Of a stretch of DNA of 64,000 nucleotides, positions 27,079 to 36,259 are shown one piece after another. The translations under genes were made by a program, and so were the position numbers. The notes below the pieces were generated by a model. That model had not been told where the DNA came from and searched no databases. It worked only from the letters and a program-made list of their open reading frames with translations. How positions within the stretch are numbered: the first letter of the stretch is position 1; each line of letters starts with the position of its first letter. The stretch is from Nocardia brasiliensis IFM 10847 (lineage in GTDB: Bacteria; Actinomycetota; Actinomycetes; Mycobacteriales; Mycobacteriaceae), in contig NZ_BAUA01000196.1 in NCBI RefSeq assembly GCF_000710915.1, positions 33,984-97,983 of the forward strand, written 5' to 3'.

Positions 27079-28547
27079 TCTCGGTACCTCGCCTTCCATT
27101 CCGCATCGGGGGGAAACAGCCCGTGCACCGGATGGCCGGCACCGACCTGCTCGGCGATCCAGCCATCTTGGATCTCCTGTTCCAGAGCATCGTCGACGAC
27201 TGCCGCGGCCAGGCCAGGGGGTAGGACGAGCACCCCGTCACTGTCGCCGACGATGATGTCGCCGGGCTGGACGGTGGCGCCGCCGCAACAGATGGTGAGA
27301 TCGGCGTCCCATGGCACGTGCCTGCGGCCGAGTACCGCGGGATGCGGGCCGGCCGTGAAGACCGGGACACCGATCTCGGCGACCGCGTCGTGATCGCGGA
27401 CGCCGCCATCGGTCACCACACCCGCTGCCCCGCGCACCTTGGCCCGGAGCGCGAGGATATCGCCGAGCGTGCCCGATCCGGTCTCGCCGCGTGCCTCGAT
27501 GACTATCACCTCGCCCGGCGCCGCGGTGTCGAAGACCCGCTTCTGCGCGTTGTAACCACCGCCGTGGGCATCGAAGAGGTCCTCTCGATTCGGCACGAAC
27601 CGCAGTGTGCGTGCGATGCCGACGAGCCGGGCGCCGGGACGCACCGGCCGGACACCGTCGATGGACACATTGTTCAAGCCACGCTTGCGCAGCTGCTGCG
27701 ACAACGCCGCCACCGGCACCCGGGACAGCTTGTCGCGCAACTCGTCGCAGAGCGCGGCATGCGTCGGGGGCAGCCCGGCGGCGGTACGCGATCCCCAGGC
27801 CTCGACCCGCTGGGTGTCATCGATCGACGGGAGTGAGCCGAGCGCGGGGTCGAATTCGTGGCTGCCCTGCTCGACCGTGGTGACCAGTCGCCCGGAGCTG
27901 GGCGTCGCCGCCGCGCCGGGCGCGTCGACTTCCACTTCGACCACGTCGCCGGGTACGACAACCGACGATCCGGCCGGGGTGCCGGTGAGGATCACGTCGC
28001 CGGGTTCGAGCGTGAAGTGCTGTGAGAGGTCCGCAACCAGTTGGGGGAGTGAGAAAATCAGTCCTGCGGTGTGATCTTCCTGGGCGAGTTCGCCGTTGAC
28101 CCACGTGCGCACGCGCAGAGCGGCGGGGTCGACGGTCCGCGCATCGATGAGTTCCGGGCCCAGCGGCGTGAATCCGTCGCCGCCCTTGGCGCGCACGTTC
28201 GAACCCTTGTCGTTCGCTCTGAGGTCGTACAGGCCGAAATCGTTGCCCGCGGTGACGGAAGCGACGTGCTGCCAAGCAAATTCGATCGGCACCCGGCGGG
28301 CCGGGGCGCCGATGATCAGGGCGATCTCGCCTTCGAACGCCAGCAGTTCGGTGCCCGCGGGCCGCTCGACGACACCGCCGCTCGCCGCGACCGAACTGCT
28401 CGGCTTCAGGAAATAGGAGGGGTGCGCCGGTCGGCGGCCACGCTGATCCGCACGGGAGGCGTAGCTGAGATGGACGGCGACGATCTTGCCCGGACGGCTG
28501 GGCAGCGCGGAAAACCGTTGTGCGCCAGCATCGTTGCCGATCTTCAT
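27060..28547 (-). CDS. FAH-family (HpaG-like) decarboxylase/isomerase fused to an RraA-like domain
   Basis: A 495-residue two-domain protein. Residues about 1-215 are a fumarylacetoacetate-hydrolase fold: FEGEIALIIG (Glu72, Glu74), GNDFGLYDLR, GDVILTGTPAG. This is the HpaG type, which decarboxylates or isomerises carboxymethyl-hydroxymuconate products. Residues about 260-485 are an RraA/HMG-aldolase-like domain with GDILALRAKVRGAAGVVTDG and GGVRDHDAV, followed by the active-site-like GDIIVGDSDGVLVLP. E. coli HpaG is instead two tandem FAH domains. The C-terminal domain may add a decarboxylase or aldolase step, or replace the second FAH half. ATG 28547 follows GAGGAGG. First gene of the leftward hpa operon. 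Confidence 0.82.
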   Translation of the reverse strand: MKIGNDAGAQRFSALPSRPGKIVAVHLSYASRADQRGRRPAHPSYFLKPSSSVAASGGVVERPAGTELLAFEGEIALIIGAPARRVPIEFAWQHVASVTAGNDFGLYDLRANDKGSNVRAKGGDGFTPLGPELIDARTVDPAALRVRTWVNGELAQEDHTAGLIFSLPQLVADLSQHFTLEPGDVILTGTPAGSSVVVPGDVVEVEVDAPGAAATPSSGRLVTTVEQGSHEFDPALGSLPSIDDTQRVEAWGSRTAAGLPPTHAALCDELRDKLSRVPVAALSQQLRKRGLNNVSIDGVRPVRPGARLVGIARTLRFVPNREDLFDAHGGGYNAQKRVFDTAAPGEVIVIEARGETGSGTLGDILALRAKVRGAAGVVTDGGVRDHDAVAEIGVPVFTAGPHPAVLGRRHVPWDADLTICCGGATVQPGDIIVGDSDGVLVLPPGLAAAVVDDALEQEIQDGWIAEQVGAGHPVHGLFPPDAEWKARYREWRKSQ

Positions 28548-28569
28548 AAACCTCCTCGACTGCTCTTGC

Positions 28570-28593
28570 ATCGTATTTCAAATCGTATATCAT
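28570..28593. promoter_or_regulatory. Tandem ATCGTATNTCA repeats in the central hpa/monoamine promoter
   Basis: ATCGTATTTCA (28570-28580) and ATCGTATATCA (28582-28592) form a direct repeat with a 12-bp period, between the divergent hpaG-like gene and the MHS transporter gene. A close match, AAATCGTATATGAT, occurs at 45744 before an AraC gene. Probably a site for the hpa-operon GntR protein. Confidence 0.55.
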
Positions 28594-28668
28594 TGGTGAA
28601 TCGCGTCGCAAGTGACGCAGATCGCATTTCACCGCCGTAGAGCATGTCCGGCATCGAAGGAGTCCCAG

Positions 28669-30048
28669 ATGAGCGCGCCACCCCGGTCTGGGCTGCCGAA
28701 CCCCCCGTTTGTCAGCGAAACCGACCGCCGCCGAGTCGTTTTCGCGACCGTGGTCGGGACGACGATCGAGTGGTACGACTACTTCATCTACGCGGGGGCT
28801 GCCGGACTGGTCTTCGGCAAGCTCTTCTTCCAGCCCGCGGGAGACTCGATCGCGACCCTGCTCTCCTTTCTCACGGTGGGGATCAGTTTCCTGTTCCGCC
28901 CGCTCGGCGCGTTCCTGGCCGGTCATTTCGGGGACAGGTACGGCCGCCGCGTCATCCTGATGGTGACGCTGGTGACCATGGGCGCCGCGACCACGCTGAT
29001 CGGCCTGCTCCCGACCTACGCCACGATCGGTGTCGCCGCTCCCGTCGCGCTGATCCTGCTGCGCATCCTGCAGGGTGTCTCCGCCGGCGGGGAATGGGGC
29101 GGGGCCGTGCTCCTGGCCGTCGAGCACGCGCCGTCCGGTAAGCGCGGGGTGTTCGGGGCCGCGCCGCAGGTGGGCGTGCCGCTCGGGCTGCTGCTGGCCT
29201 CCGGCGTGCTGGCCCTGATGACGGTGATCGCGCCGGGAGACGCCTTCCTCGAATGGGGTTGGCGCGTCCCGTTCCTGCTGTCGATCGTGCTCATCGTGAT
29301 CGGCCATTACATCCGCAGGCGCGTCGAGGAGAGTCCGGTCTTCGTGGAACTCGCCGAACGCAGTGAGCGGGCGACCATGCCCGTCCTGGAGCTGTTCCGC
29401 AGGCACGGGCTGCTCGTCCTGGTCGCGGCGCTCGTCTTCGCGGGCAACAACGCCGTGGGTTACCTGACGACCGGCGGTTATATCCAGAACTACGCCACCG
29501 ATATCCACGGGCCGGTCGGCCTCGACCGCGGGCCGGTGCTGTGGGCGGTCGCCGGTTCCGCGGTGACCTGGTTGCTGTGCACCTGGCTCGGCGCCGTGCT
29601 CAGCGATCGGATCGGCAGGCGCGCAACCTATCTCATCGGCTGGGTGCTCGTGCTCGCCGCCTTGATCCCGCTCTTCCCGCTGGTGGACACCGGCAATCCC
29701 TGGCTGCTCTGCGGTGGACTCGCGCTGCTGACGGTGGGCCTCGGCTTCACCTACGGCCCGCAGGCCGCGCTCTACGCCGAGCTGTTTCCGGCCTCGGTCC
29801 GGTTCTCCGGCGTCGCGGTGTCCTACGCGCTCGGGGCGATCCTCGGCGGTGCGTTCGCGCCGACGATCGCCACGGCGCTCGTCCGGGCCACCGGCACGAC
29901 CACCTCGGTCGTGCTCTATCTCGGCGGGTTCGTGCTGCTGAGCCTGGTGGCGACCGCGGTCCTGCGCGATCGCAGCGGAATCCCGCTGGGCCCGGATCAC
30001 GAAGCGGCACAGGCGATCAGCCCTATCAGAGGAATGACGAGGGTCTGA
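28669..30048 (+). CDS. MHS-family (MFS) metabolite:proton symporter
   Basis: A 459-residue, 12-segment MFS protein of the metabolite:H+ symporter family. It opens with the hallmark GTTIEWYDYFIYAGAAGLVF and has GHFGDRYGRRVIL and LLRILQGVSAGGEWGGAVLL. Such carriers import organic acids, aromatic acids or betaine-like compounds. ATG 28669 has AAGGAG 6 nt away; the upstream ATG 28612 is rejected. As first gene of the rightward operon, divergent from the hpa genes, uptake of a hydroxyphenylacetate-type acid is likely. Confidence 0.9.
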   Translation: MSAPPRSGLPNPPFVSETDRRRVVFATVVGTTIEWYDYFIYAGAAGLVFGKLFFQPAGDSIATLLSFLTVGISFLFRPLGAFLAGHFGDRYGRRVILMVTLVTMGAATTLIGLLPTYATIGVAAPVALILLRILQGVSAGGEWGGAVLLAVEHAPSGKRGVFGAAPQVGVPLGLLLASGVLALMTVIAPGDAFLEWGWRVPFLLSIVLIVIGHYIRRRVEESPVFVELAERSERATMPVLELFRRHGLLVLVAALVFAGNNAVGYLTTGGYIQNYATDIHGPVGLDRGPVLWAVAGSAVTWLLCTWLGAVLSDRIGRRATYLIGWVLVLAALIPLFPLVDTGNPWLLCGGLALLTVGLGFTYGPQAALYAELFPASVRFSGVAVSYALGAILGGAFAPTIATALVRATGTTTSVVLYLGGFVLLSLVATAVLRDRSGIPLGPDHEAAQAISPIRGMTRV

Positions 30049-30051
30049 ACA

Positions 30052-31977
30052 ATGCAGTTCCACCATTACGGATACGTGTCCACCGATCCGCGCGTCCAAC
30101 CGGCCGCGGGCGTCGGCCTGGACCGTCCGGACGAACTGCCCGACGAGGTGGACGTGCTGATCGTGGGCACCGGCCCGGCCGGCATGATCGCCGCCGCGCA
30201 ACTGGCGCAGTTTCCCACCGTCGTCACCCGGATCATCGAACGGCGCCCGGGCCGGCTCGCCATCGGACAGGCCGACGGCATCCAGGCGCGCAGCGTGGAG
30301 ACGTTCCAGGCGTTCGGGTTCGCCGAACGCATCATCGCCGAGGCGTTCCGCATCACCGAGATGACGTTCTGGAAACCGGATCCCGCGGATCGGTCCCGGA
30401 TCGTCCGCGCCGCGCGGACCCAGGACGATCCGACCGGGATCAGCGAGTTCCCGCATCTGCTGGTGAACCAGGCACGGGTACTCGACTACTTCGCCGAGTC
30501 GATGCGCAACGCCCCCACCCGGATGCGGCCCGACTACGGCTACGAGTTCCGCGACCTGGAACTCACCGGCGGCGCGTATCCGGTGGTGGTCACGCTGGCG
30601 CACTCGGCGGGCGAACGCGACGGACAGTTGCGGACGGTGCGCGCGAAGTATGTGGTCGGCGCGGACGGCGCGCACAGTCGGGTGCGTGCGTGTATCGGAT
30701 GTGTCCCGCAGGGCGACAAGGCTTTCCACGCCTGGGGCGTGATGGATGTGCTGGCCGTGACGGACTTTCCGGATATCCGCACCAAGTGCGCCATCCAGTC
30801 CGGTTCCGGCGGCAGCATCCTGCACATCCCGCGCGAGGGCGGCTATCTGTTCCGCATGTATGTCGACCTGGGTGAAGTCCCCGCGGACGACAACGGCAAG
30901 GTGCGTGCCACCGGCATCGAGGCGATCATCGAACAGGCCAACGCGATCCTGCATCCCTACACGCTCGACGTTCGGCATGTCGCGTGGCACAGCGTCTACG
31001 AGGTCGGCCATCGGGTGACCGATCGCTTCGACGATGTGCCGCTCGACGAGCTGGGCAGCCGCACGCCTCGAGTGTTCATCACCGGCGACGCCTGTCACAC
31101 GCACAGCGCGAAGGCCGGTCAGGGCATGAACGTCTCGATGCAGGACGGCTTCAACCTCGGCTGGAAACTGGGCTACGTGCTCGCGGGCCGAAGTCCCGTG
31201 GCGCTGCTGGCGACGTATTCGGCTGAACGGCAAGTGATCGCGCGCAAGCTCATCGACTTCGACCGCGAATGGTCGAGCATGATGGCCAAGCGTCCGGAGG
31301 AGTTCGAGTCGCCTTCCGAATTAGAGGACTTCTACGTCAAAACGGCGGAATTTCCTGCCGGATTCATGACGGAGTATCAAGCCTCCATGATCGTCGGTGA
31401 CCGGACCCGGCAACATCTCGCACCCGGATTTCCGATCGGAAAACGCTTCAAATCGGCGCCGGTGGTCCGGGTCGCCGACGCGAACCCGGTGCACCTGGGG
31501 CATCACCATCGCGCCGATGGCCGTTGGCGCATATACGTTTTCGCAGCCGATACAGCCGCGGGGACCGCGCTGGACGGATGGGCGCAGTGGCTTGCCACCT
31601 CGCCCACCTCGCCCGTGGTCGCGTACACACCGAAGGACGCCGATGTCGACAGCGTCTTCGACGTGAAGGTGATCTACCGGCAGGCGCATACGGAGGTCGA
31701 CCTCGCGGTGGTGCCGAGGACGTTCCTGCCGACGGTCGGACCGTTCCGGGTGGTCGACTACGAAAAGGTGTACGCGATCGACCCGCAGGTCGACATCTTC
31801 GCCGAGCGCGGCATCGACAGCGGCGGCGCCGTGATCGTCGTGCGCCCCGATCAGTATGTGGCGGCGGTTCTTCCGCTCACGGCGACCACGGAGCTGGCCG
31901 AATTCTTCGGCCGTAACCTGCTTTCCCCGCACGTTCCCGCGGCAGCGGTCGAGGAATTCGCGAAGGACGAAGCGTGA
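30052..31977 (+). CDS. MobA/phenol 2-monooxygenase-like FAD hydroxylase
   Basis: A 641-residue flavoprotein monooxygenase with the three-part layout of phenol hydroxylase and 3-hydroxybenzoate 4-monooxygenase. There is an FAD site (VLIVGTGPAGMIAAAQLA), GADGAHSRVR, GDACHTHSAKAGQGMNVSMQ and a C-terminal thioredoxin-like domain (about 450-640: GGAVIVVRPDQYVAAVLPL). The first residues MQFHHYGY resemble MobA. It would insert oxygen ortho to a phenol. No two-component HpaB/HpaC hydroxylase is in the window, so this is the best candidate to make 3,4-dihydroxyphenylacetate for HpaD, perhaps from a 3- or 4-hydroxy precursor. It overlaps the next gene by 4 bp. Confidence 0.85.
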   Translation: MQFHHYGYVSTDPRVQPAAGVGLDRPDELPDEVDVLIVGTGPAGMIAAAQLAQFPTVVTRIIERRPGRLAIGQADGIQARSVETFQAFGFAERIIAEAFRITEMTFWKPDPADRSRIVRAARTQDDPTGISEFPHLLVNQARVLDYFAESMRNAPTRMRPDYGYEFRDLELTGGAYPVVVTLAHSAGERDGQLRTVRAKYVVGADGAHSRVRACIGCVPQGDKAFHAWGVMDVLAVTDFPDIRTKCAIQSGSGGSILHIPREGGYLFRMYVDLGEVPADDNGKVRATGIEAIIEQANAILHPYTLDVRHVAWHSVYEVGHRVTDRFDDVPLDELGSRTPRVFITGDACHTHSAKAGQGMNVSMQDGFNLGWKLGYVLAGRSPVALLATYSAERQVIARKLIDFDREWSSMMAKRPEEFESPSELEDFYVKTAEFPAGFMTEYQASMIVGDRTRQHLAPGFPIGKRFKSAPVVRVADANPVHLGHHHRADGRWRIYVFAADTAAGTALDGWAQWLATSPTSPVVAYTPKDADVDSVFDVKVIYRQAHTEVDLAVVPRTFLPTVGPFRVVDYEKVYAIDPQVDIFAERGIDSGGAVIVVRPDQYVAAVLPLTATTELAEFFGRNLLSPHVPAAAVEEFAKDEA

Positions 31978-33446
31978 CCAGAAAGAGCCCGGCGTCGAAC
32001 GAGCCGGTCCGGCACGACGATCGGTTGCGCCGCGGTTCGCTCGGCGTGTTCGGCGTGACGTTCTTCGTCATCTCGGCGGCCGCGCCGCTGACCGCGATGG
32101 CGGGCGGTGCGCCGGTGGCGATGCTGCTCGGCAACGGGCCGGGCGTGCCGGGCGCCTACATCCTGACCGCGAGCACGCTCCTGGTGTTCGCCATCGGCTA
32201 TACGGCGATGGCCCGTCATCACATCAGCACCGGCGCGTTCTACTCCTACGTCACCCGCGGCCTCGGTCCGCAATGCGGTGGTGCGGCAGCGTATCTCGCG
32301 TTGCTGAGCTACAACGCCATGCAGATCGGCCTCTGGGGCCTCTTCGGCGCCGCGACCGGTGGTTTCGTGGCCGACGAATTCGGGCTCACGATCGACTGGT
32401 GGGTGTACGCGCTGCTCGGCATCGCCCTCGTCGCGGTGCTCGGGTACCGGCAGATCGATCTCTCGGTCAAGATGTTGTCGGTGCTGGTGGCCGCCGAGTT
32501 TCTCGTCGTTCTCGTGCTGGCCGCCGTGATCGCCTGGCGCGGCGGCACCTTCGCCGGCACGGCACTGAGCAGCGCGCCGCTGACGCCTAGCGCGCTGACC
32601 AGCGGCTCCCTGCCGATCGCGCTGCTGTTCTGTTTCGCGTCGTTCGTCGGCTTCGAGGCCACCGCGATCTACGGCGAGGAAACCGCGGACCCGAAGCGGA
32701 CCGTGCCGCGCGCGACGTTTCTGTCCGTCCTCACGATCGGCGTCGTCTACACCGTCGTCACCTTCCTGATGATCAACGGTGCGGGCGTGGACAATACGCG
32801 CGGCTTCATCGAAAAGCTCACGGACCCGACGACATTTCTGTTCGAGCTCGGCGATTCCTATATCGGATCCTGGTTCACCACGATCATGCGCCTGCTGTTC
32901 TGCACGAGCGTCTTCGCGGCCGTGCTCGCCTTCCACAACGCGGTGGCCCGCTACACCTATGCGCTCGGCCGGGAAGGCCTGCTGCCGGACCGTGCGGGCC
33001 GGACCCATGTCGCGCACCGGAGCCCGCACGTCGGGTCGGTGGCGCAGTCGGTGCTGGCGCTACTGGTGCTCGCGGTTTTCGCAATGACCGGCCAGGATCC
33101 GGTGCGCGCGCTGTTCACCTGGCTGACCAACCTCGGCACGCTGGGGGTGATCGCCCTGATGGCCGCGTGCTCGTTCGCCGTCGTCGCGTTCTTTCGCAGG
33201 AACCGCGACCTGGATAGCAACGTGGTCCGAACGCTCGTCGCGCCGGTCGTCGCGGGCACGGCATTGATCGCCGTACTCGGATACGGGATAGGGAATTTCG
33301 ACCTGCTGATCAGTTCCGGCGGGGTCCTCGTCTGGCTACTGCCCAGCCTGCTGCTGGTCGCTGCGGCGCTCGGAGTCGCTGCGGCACTTCGGCTTCGAAT
33401 ACGCGCCCCGCAGCGGTACGCGGAGATGGGACGTCACTATGTCTGA
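31974..33446 (+). CDS. APC-family amino acid/amine permease
   Basis: A 490-residue, 12-segment APC-superfamily transporter. N-terminal motif GVFGVTFFVISAAAPLTAMA and the conserved GFEATAIYGEETADPKRTVP are clear. GTG 31974 overlaps the monooxygenase stop, and the gene end overlaps the next start, so translation is coupled across the operon. Its likely substrate is an amino acid or biogenic amine, consistent with the amine oxidase genes downstream. Confidence 0.87.
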   Translation: MTRKSPASNEPVRHDDRLRRGSLGVFGVTFFVISAAAPLTAMAGGAPVAMLLGNGPGVPGAYILTASTLLVFAIGYTAMARHHISTGAFYSYVTRGLGPQCGGAAAYLALLSYNAMQIGLWGLFGAATGGFVADEFGLTIDWWVYALLGIALVAVLGYRQIDLSVKMLSVLVAAEFLVVLVLAAVIAWRGGTFAGTALSSAPLTPSALTSGSLPIALLFCFASFVGFEATAIYGEETADPKRTVPRATFLSVLTIGVVYTVVTFLMINGAGVDNTRGFIEKLTDPTTFLFELGDSYIGSWFTTIMRLLFCTSVFAAVLAFHNAVARYTYALGREGLLPDRAGRTHVAHRSPHVGSVAQSVLALLVLAVFAMTGQDPVRALFTWLTNLGTLGVIALMAACSFAVVAFFRRNRDLDSNVVRTLVAPVVAGTALIAVLGYGIGNFDLLISSGGVLVWLLPSLLLVAAALGVAAALRLRIRAPQRYAEMGRHYV

Positions 33447-35091
33447 TACAGATTCGGCCCAGCTGCACATCGACGCGACGGTGTGGACCGCCGACGAGTC
33501 GGTACCCCGAGCCTCATCGTTTCTGGTCCGCAACGGGATCATCGCCGCGGTGGACCCCGCCGCCGAGCTGCTGACCGGGCGGGAGACCGTGGTGGAACAC
33601 GGCGGCGCGTTCGTCCTGCCGGGGTTCGGGGATGTGCACACCCACCATCTCCTGGCCGGCCGCGCCGACCTCTACGAGTTGTCGTTGCGCGCCACCGACT
33701 CGCTCGATGCGGTGCTCGGAGCCGTCGCGGACTGGGCGGCGGGTCTCGAACCCGACGCCTGGGTCGTCGGCGGTGGCTGGGGAAGCACGCTGGCGGAGAC
33801 GATTTCGAGCGAGGATGTGCTGCGCCGGCTCGACCGGGCGGCCGGGGGACGCCCGGTGCTGCTGCGCGACGACAGTTGTCACAATCGCTGGGTCAGCTCG
33901 CGCGCCATGGAACTCGCGGGCATCGACGGCGCGGGCCCGGATCCCGCGGACGGCGCCGTCGTGCGTGATCGGGTGACGGGAGCGCCCGCCGGACTGCTCA
34001 TCGAGTCCGCGCTCATCCCGGTGGAGCGGGCGTACGCGACGGTACTGGGCGACAGCACCGCCCGGGACGCGGCCGGGTGCCGCCGGGCCGTCGAGATGCT
34101 GCACGGCTACGGCATCACGCACTTTCAGGATGCGGCGGCGTCGTTGCCGATGCTGCGCGCGCTCGCCGATCTCGACAATCGTGGCGACCTGAACGCGTGG
34201 GTGGTGACGTCGGCGCAGATCAACGACCGGATCTTCGGGACGCACCCGATCGGCGCCGCGCTGCTCGAGGTCGCCGAGCAGTATCGAACCACCCATCACC
34301 GGCCCGATTTCGTGAAGATCTTCCTCGACGGCGTCCCCACCTCGCGCACCGCGTTGTTCCTGGAGCCGTACCTGCCCGACGCCGAGCACGGGAACGCCTG
34401 GGTGGGGGAGAGCGCGATGACACCCGCCGAACTGAGCGGCTGGCTCCTCGAAGTGGCCGGGCGCGGGCTCGGCGCCAAAGTGCACTGCACCGGCGACGGT
34501 GCGGTGCGCATGCTGCTCGACGCGGTGGCCGAGATCCGCGCCGCCGGGTACGCGGACACGATCGTGCAACTGGCACACGGTGAATACATCGCCGACACGG
34601 ATCTGCCGCGCCTCGCCGAGTTGCGGGTCGTCGCGGATCTCTCACCGCCGCTGTGGTTTCCGGGTGTCATCTTCGAGGCGCACTGCCACTGCCTGCCGCG
34701 CGAGCGCGCGAACCGGATGTGCCCCAACCGGACACTGCTCGACTCCGGCGTGCTGCTGGCCGGCGGTTCGGACTGGCCGGTCACGCCGAGCCCGAATCCG
34801 TGGATCGGAATCCAGGGTCTGATCACCCGTGCCGACCCTATCGGCCTGTACCCCGGCACCCTGGGCCTCGAGCAAGCGCTGACGTTGACCGAGGCGCTGC
34901 GCGCGTACACGGTGGGCGTGGCCCGCGCGAGCGGGCTCGGCGCGGTCACCGGGTCGCTCACGCCGGGCAAGTCCGCCGACTTCACCGTGCTGGACCGGGA
35001 TCCGTTCGAGACCGACCCGACCGCTCTGATCGAAACGAAGTCCGTCGCAACCTGGTTCGCCGGACGCGCGGTCCAGCACGCGGCGTCGTGA
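33439..35091 (+). CDS. Amidohydrolase (YtcJ type) in the monoamine operon
   Basis: A 550-residue metal-dependent amidohydrolase. Metal motifs visible: GDVHTHHLL, DFVKIFLDGVP, KVHCTGDGAV, QLAHGEYI and GGSDWPVTPSPNPW. Same broad family as the 5097 gene but only distantly similar. It overlaps the permease gene by 8 bp. In this context it could deacylate an N-acyl amine such as N-acetyl- or N-formyl-tyramine before oxidation; this is inference from position only. Confidence 0.8.
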   Translation: MSDTDSAQLHIDATVWTADESVPRASSFLVRNGIIAAVDPAAELLTGRETVVEHGGAFVLPGFGDVHTHHLLAGRADLYELSLRATDSLDAVLGAVADWAAGLEPDAWVVGGGWGSTLAETISSEDVLRRLDRAAGGRPVLLRDDSCHNRWVSSRAMELAGIDGAGPDPADGAVVRDRVTGAPAGLLIESALIPVERAYATVLGDSTARDAAGCRRAVEMLHGYGITHFQDAAASLPMLRALADLDNRGDLNAWVVTSAQINDRIFGTHPIGAALLEVAEQYRTTHHRPDFVKIFLDGVPTSRTALFLEPYLPDAEHGNAWVGESAMTPAELSGWLLEVAGRGLGAKVHCTGDGAVRMLLDAVAEIRAAGYADTIVQLAHGEYIADTDLPRLAELRVVADLSPPLWFPGVIFEAHCHCLPRERANRMCPNRTLLDSGVLLAGGSDWPVTPSPNPWIGIQGLITRADPIGLYPGTLGLEQALTLTEALRAYTVGVARASGLGAVTGSLTPGKSADFTVLDRDPFETDPTALIETKSVATWFAGRAVQHAAS

Positions 35092-35114
35092 CCGCGAAAA
35101 GGCAAGGAATACGC

Positions 35115-36248
35115 ATGGATAAGCCCTCGATCGACTTTCTCTACCTGTCCGAGCCGGACATGATCGCGGCGGGCGTGACCGATATGGCCGCCTGCGTCGA
35201 CGCCATGCAGGAGACCTTCGTGCTGCTGCACCAGGGCGATTACCGCATGGCGGGCCCGAACAGCGACTCGCACGGCGCCATGATCACCTTTCCGGACGAC
35301 TCGCCGTTCCCGGCCATGCCCGCCAATACCGCGGAGCGACGGTTCATGGCGATGCCCGCTTACCTCGGCGGCAGTTTCGGCACCGCCGGGATGAAGTGGT
35401 ACGGATCGAATATCGCCAACCGCGCCAGGGGATTGCCGCGGTCGATCCTCATGTTCCTGCTCAGCGACACCGACACCGGCGCACCACTGGCGCTGATGTC
35501 GGCGAATCTGTTGTCCGCGTACCGAACCGGCGCGGTGCCGGGCGTGGGCGCGCGCCTGCTGGCGCGCCGTGACTCGCGCGTGGTCGGCCTCGTCGGTCCC
35601 GGCGTCATGGCCCGCACGTCGCTCGCCGCGTTCGTCGCCGCGTGCCCGGACCTCGCGGTCGTCAAGATCAAAGGCCGCGGGCAGGGGAGCATCACCGCGT
35701 TCCGCGAGTGGGTCGCCAAGGAGTATCCCCAGCTGGAGACGATCGTCGTGGACACGAACGAGGAAGCGGTCCGCGACAGCGATATCGTCACCTACTGCAC
35801 CACCGGCGTGCCCGGCGATCCGGCGAATTACCCACTGGTCGCGCGGGATTGGGTGCGACCGGGCGCGTTCCTGAGCATGCCCGCACCGTGCGATATCGAC
35901 ACGGGCATGCAGGCGCCGGAGGTCCGCAAGGTCGTCGACAACATCCGGCTCTACCAGGCGTGGGCCGAGGAAGTCGGCCATCCGTCGCATCGCCGGATCC
36001 CGATCATCGGTTGCAAGTTCATGGACATGATCCAGGCCGGTGTGATGGACCGGAGCGATCTGGTGGATCTCGGCGCGATCGCCGCCGGGGCCGCGACCGG
36101 ACGCCGCACCGACGACGAGATCGTGCTGCTCTCGGTCGGCGGCATGCCGGTCGAGGATGTCGCCTGGGGCACCGTGGTGTACCGCAACGCCGTGCGGCGG
36201 GGGATCGGTACCACGTTGAACCTTTGGCAATCGCCCGAATTGGCATGA
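35115..36248 (+). CDS. Ornithine cyclodeaminase-family protein, tyramine oxidase subunit B type
   Basis: A 377-residue ornithine-cyclodeaminase/mu-crystallin family protein. It has the NAD-binding GLVGPGVMARTSLAAF, SANLLSAYRTGAVPGVGARL and the C-terminal LLSVGGMPVEDVAWGTVVYR. From memory, close relatives with this opening (FLYLSEPDMIAAGVTDMAAC) are annotated as 'tyramine oxidase subunit B'; I could not check this. An FAD amine oxidase gene starts 11 bp downstream, consistent with a two-subunit oxidase. ATG 35115 is the start. A long upstream in-frame extension from 34653 lies inside the amidohydrolase gene and is rejected. Confidence 0.78.
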   Translation: MDKPSIDFLYLSEPDMIAAGVTDMAACVDAMQETFVLLHQGDYRMAGPNSDSHGAMITFPDDSPFPAMPANTAERRFMAMPAYLGGSFGTAGMKWYGSNIANRARGLPRSILMFLLSDTDTGAPLALMSANLLSAYRTGAVPGVGARLLARRDSRVVGLVGPGVMARTSLAAFVAACPDLAVVKIKGRGQGSITAFREWVAKEYPQLETIVVDTNEEAVRDSDIVTYCTTGVPGDPANYPLVARDWVRPGAFLSMPAPCDIDTGMQAPEVRKVVDNIRLYQAWAEEVGHPSHRRIPIIGCKFMDMIQAGVMDRSDLVDLGAIAAGAATGRRTDDEIVLLSVGGMPVEDVAWGTVVYRNAVRRGIGTTLNLWQSPELA

Positions 36249-36259
36249 GAGGCCGAACC

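Noticed and set aside
27817..31233. 1138-codon open frame on the minus strand
   Set aside because: It runs antisense through the MHS and MobA-like genes and out of frame through the hpaG-like gene; its product is Arg/His/Asp-rich with no domain, a typical GC-rich shadow.
34653..36248. 531-codon version of the ornithine-cyclodeaminase-like gene
   Set aside because: The extra N-terminus lies out of frame inside the amidohydrolase gene; ATG 35115 begins the conserved domain.
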